Positions 14,183-14,936 of a DNA stretch of 14,936 nt are shown here, one piece after another; position 1 is the stretch's first letter; each line of letters starts with the position of its first letter. Location: the NCBI GenBank assembly GCA_002937555.1, contig PTKB01000030.1:1-14936 (forward strand), written 5' to 3'. The position numbers were made by a program, and so were the translations under genes. This DNA comes from Alphaproteobacteria bacterium MarineAlpha10_Bin2 (GTDB lineage Bacteria > Pseudomonadota > Alphaproteobacteria > UBA828). Below the pieces are notes generated by a model, which ran no database searches, was not told the origin of the DNA, and saw only the letters and a program-made list of their open reading frames with translations.

Positions 14183-14936
14183 GGCAATGTCTCCCCCGCG
14201 GCGATGGCATGGCCGCGTAGGAATTCGGCAGTCGCCAGGACGCTCTTACCGGCGCGTTGCAAACGCACAAAGCGAAGCGCCGTGCCGCCGCCACAGACTA
14301 CGGAGAAACCATCGCCCGCGAGCACGGTGCCGGGCGCCTCAGCGCCATCATGCGACTGCGCCCGCGCCGCCAATAATTTGATGCGCGCTGCACCATGCTG
14401 AAACCAAGCACCCGGCGCGGGCGACAAGGCGCGCACCAGATTGGCCAGCTCGGGCGCCGGGCGGGTCCAGTCGAGACGGGATTCCGCTTTGTCGATCTTG
14501 GCGGCATAGCTGGCGCCATCGCCCTGTTCGACAGCCTCCGGTGCCGTGCCGCGGCACAACTCGTTCGCGATTTCTGTGAGCAGGCCAGCCGACAGCGCAG
14601 CTAGCCGGTCATGCAATTGGCCGGCGTCGCAATTGGCATCGATCGTCACTTTGGCCTGGCCCAACACCGGGCCGGTATCCAGTCCCTCGTCCATTTGCAT
14701 GATGCTGACGCCGGTTTCCGTGTCGCCGGCCATGAGGGCGCGCTGGATCGGCGCCGCGCCGCGCCAGCGCGGCAGCAAAGATGCGTGCGCGTTGATGCAG
14801 CCGAGGCGCGGTGCTTGCAACAAAGCCGGCGGCAGGATCAGGCCATAGGCCACGACGACGCAGAGATCCGCGTTGAACGCCGCGAACGCGCGTTGCTGAG
14901 CCTCTTCTTTCAACGATACCGGCATCTGCACATTCA
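14164..14936 (-). CDS. fmt: methionyl-tRNA formyltransferase, partial (5' end outside window)
   Basis: C-terminal ~257 residues of Fmt, which formylates initiator Met-tRNA using 10-formyl-THF. The frame stays open to the window edge (…N-V-Q-M-P-V-S-L), and comparison with E. coli Fmt suggests roughly 75-80 residues are missing. Catalytic-domain marks: VVVAYGLILP, then C-I-N-A-H-A-SLLPRWRGAAPIQ holding the Asn and His of the active site, and MQMDEGLDTGPVL with the catalytic Asp. The C-terminal tRNA-binding beta-barrel begins around the ASYAAKIDKAESRLDW linker. It ends overlapping the truA start by 19 nt. Upstream of fmt, def (peptide deformylase) is the expected neighbour but is not visible. 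Confidence 0.95.
   Translation of the reverse strand, partial: NVQMPVSLKEEAQQRAFAAFNADLCVVVAYGLILPPALLQAPRLGCINAHASLLPRWRGAAPIQRALMAGDTETGVSIMQMDEGLDTGPVLGQAKVTIDANCDAGQLHDRLAALSAGLLTEIANELCRGTAPEAVEQGDGASYAAKIDKAESRLDWTRPAPELANLVRALSPAPGAWFQHGAARIKLLAARAQSHDGAEAPGTVLAGDGFSVVCGGGTALRFVRLQRAGKSVLATAEFLRGHAIAAGETLPCPATS
14191..14197 (-). promoter_or_regulatory. truA ribosome binding site
   Basis: GGGGGAG on the minus strand, 8 nt before the GTG at 14182 and inside the fmt coding region. It decides the GTG start, since no in-frame ATG is nearby. Confidence 0.6.

Overview
The window looks like a piece of a GC-rich alphaproteobacterial chromosome, most likely Rhodospirillales-like or a related uncultured lineage. 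This is inferred from codon composition, gene families and the fmt-truA pairing, not from any marker gene. No tRNA, rRNA, CRISPR array, insertion sequence or clear rho-independent terminator was found. Genes are tightly packed and no gap exceeds 300 bases, apart from an anomalous left edge.

Layout, left to right. (1) Minus-strand pair metY (O-acetylhomoserine sulfhydrylase) then an alpha/beta hydrolase. The last ~60 codons of the hydrolase are replaced by unrelated, more AT-rich sequence that continues to the window edge. (2) Plus-strand operon: a dimethylformamidase large-subunit-like enzyme followed by three tandem DUF1330 genes of 95 aa each. (3) Minus-strand pair: an RND/MMPL exporter, then a family III CoA-transferase that closely resembles mesaconyl-CoA C1-C4 CoA transferase (Mct). 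It meets the DUF1330 array tail to tail with 6 nt between. (4) A small SnoaL/NTF2-like protein, divergent from the exporter. (5) A class I methyltransferase (minus), apparently split near its 5' end by a one-base deletion, divergent from a metF-like reductase (plus). (6) A secreted beta-sandwich protein (minus) broken by an in-frame TAA. (7) An SRPBCC-domain protein with a histone-H1-like Lys/Ala tail (plus), preceded by a strong inverted repeat. (8) Minus-strand fmt (5' end off the window) and truA, overlapping.

A loose one-carbon/sulfur theme runs through the window: metY, metF, fmt and a formamide-hydrolase-like enzyme that would release formate if it acts like its namesake. This is inference from content, not evidence of co-regulation. 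The most unusual part is the amidohydrolase plus triple DUF1330 operon, which has no recognisable dimethylformamidase small subunit. Two genes carry small lesions (a lost base in an A-run, a premature TAA) and a third carries a foreign C-terminus. These may be real gene decay or sequence/assembly errors, and the reads should decide.
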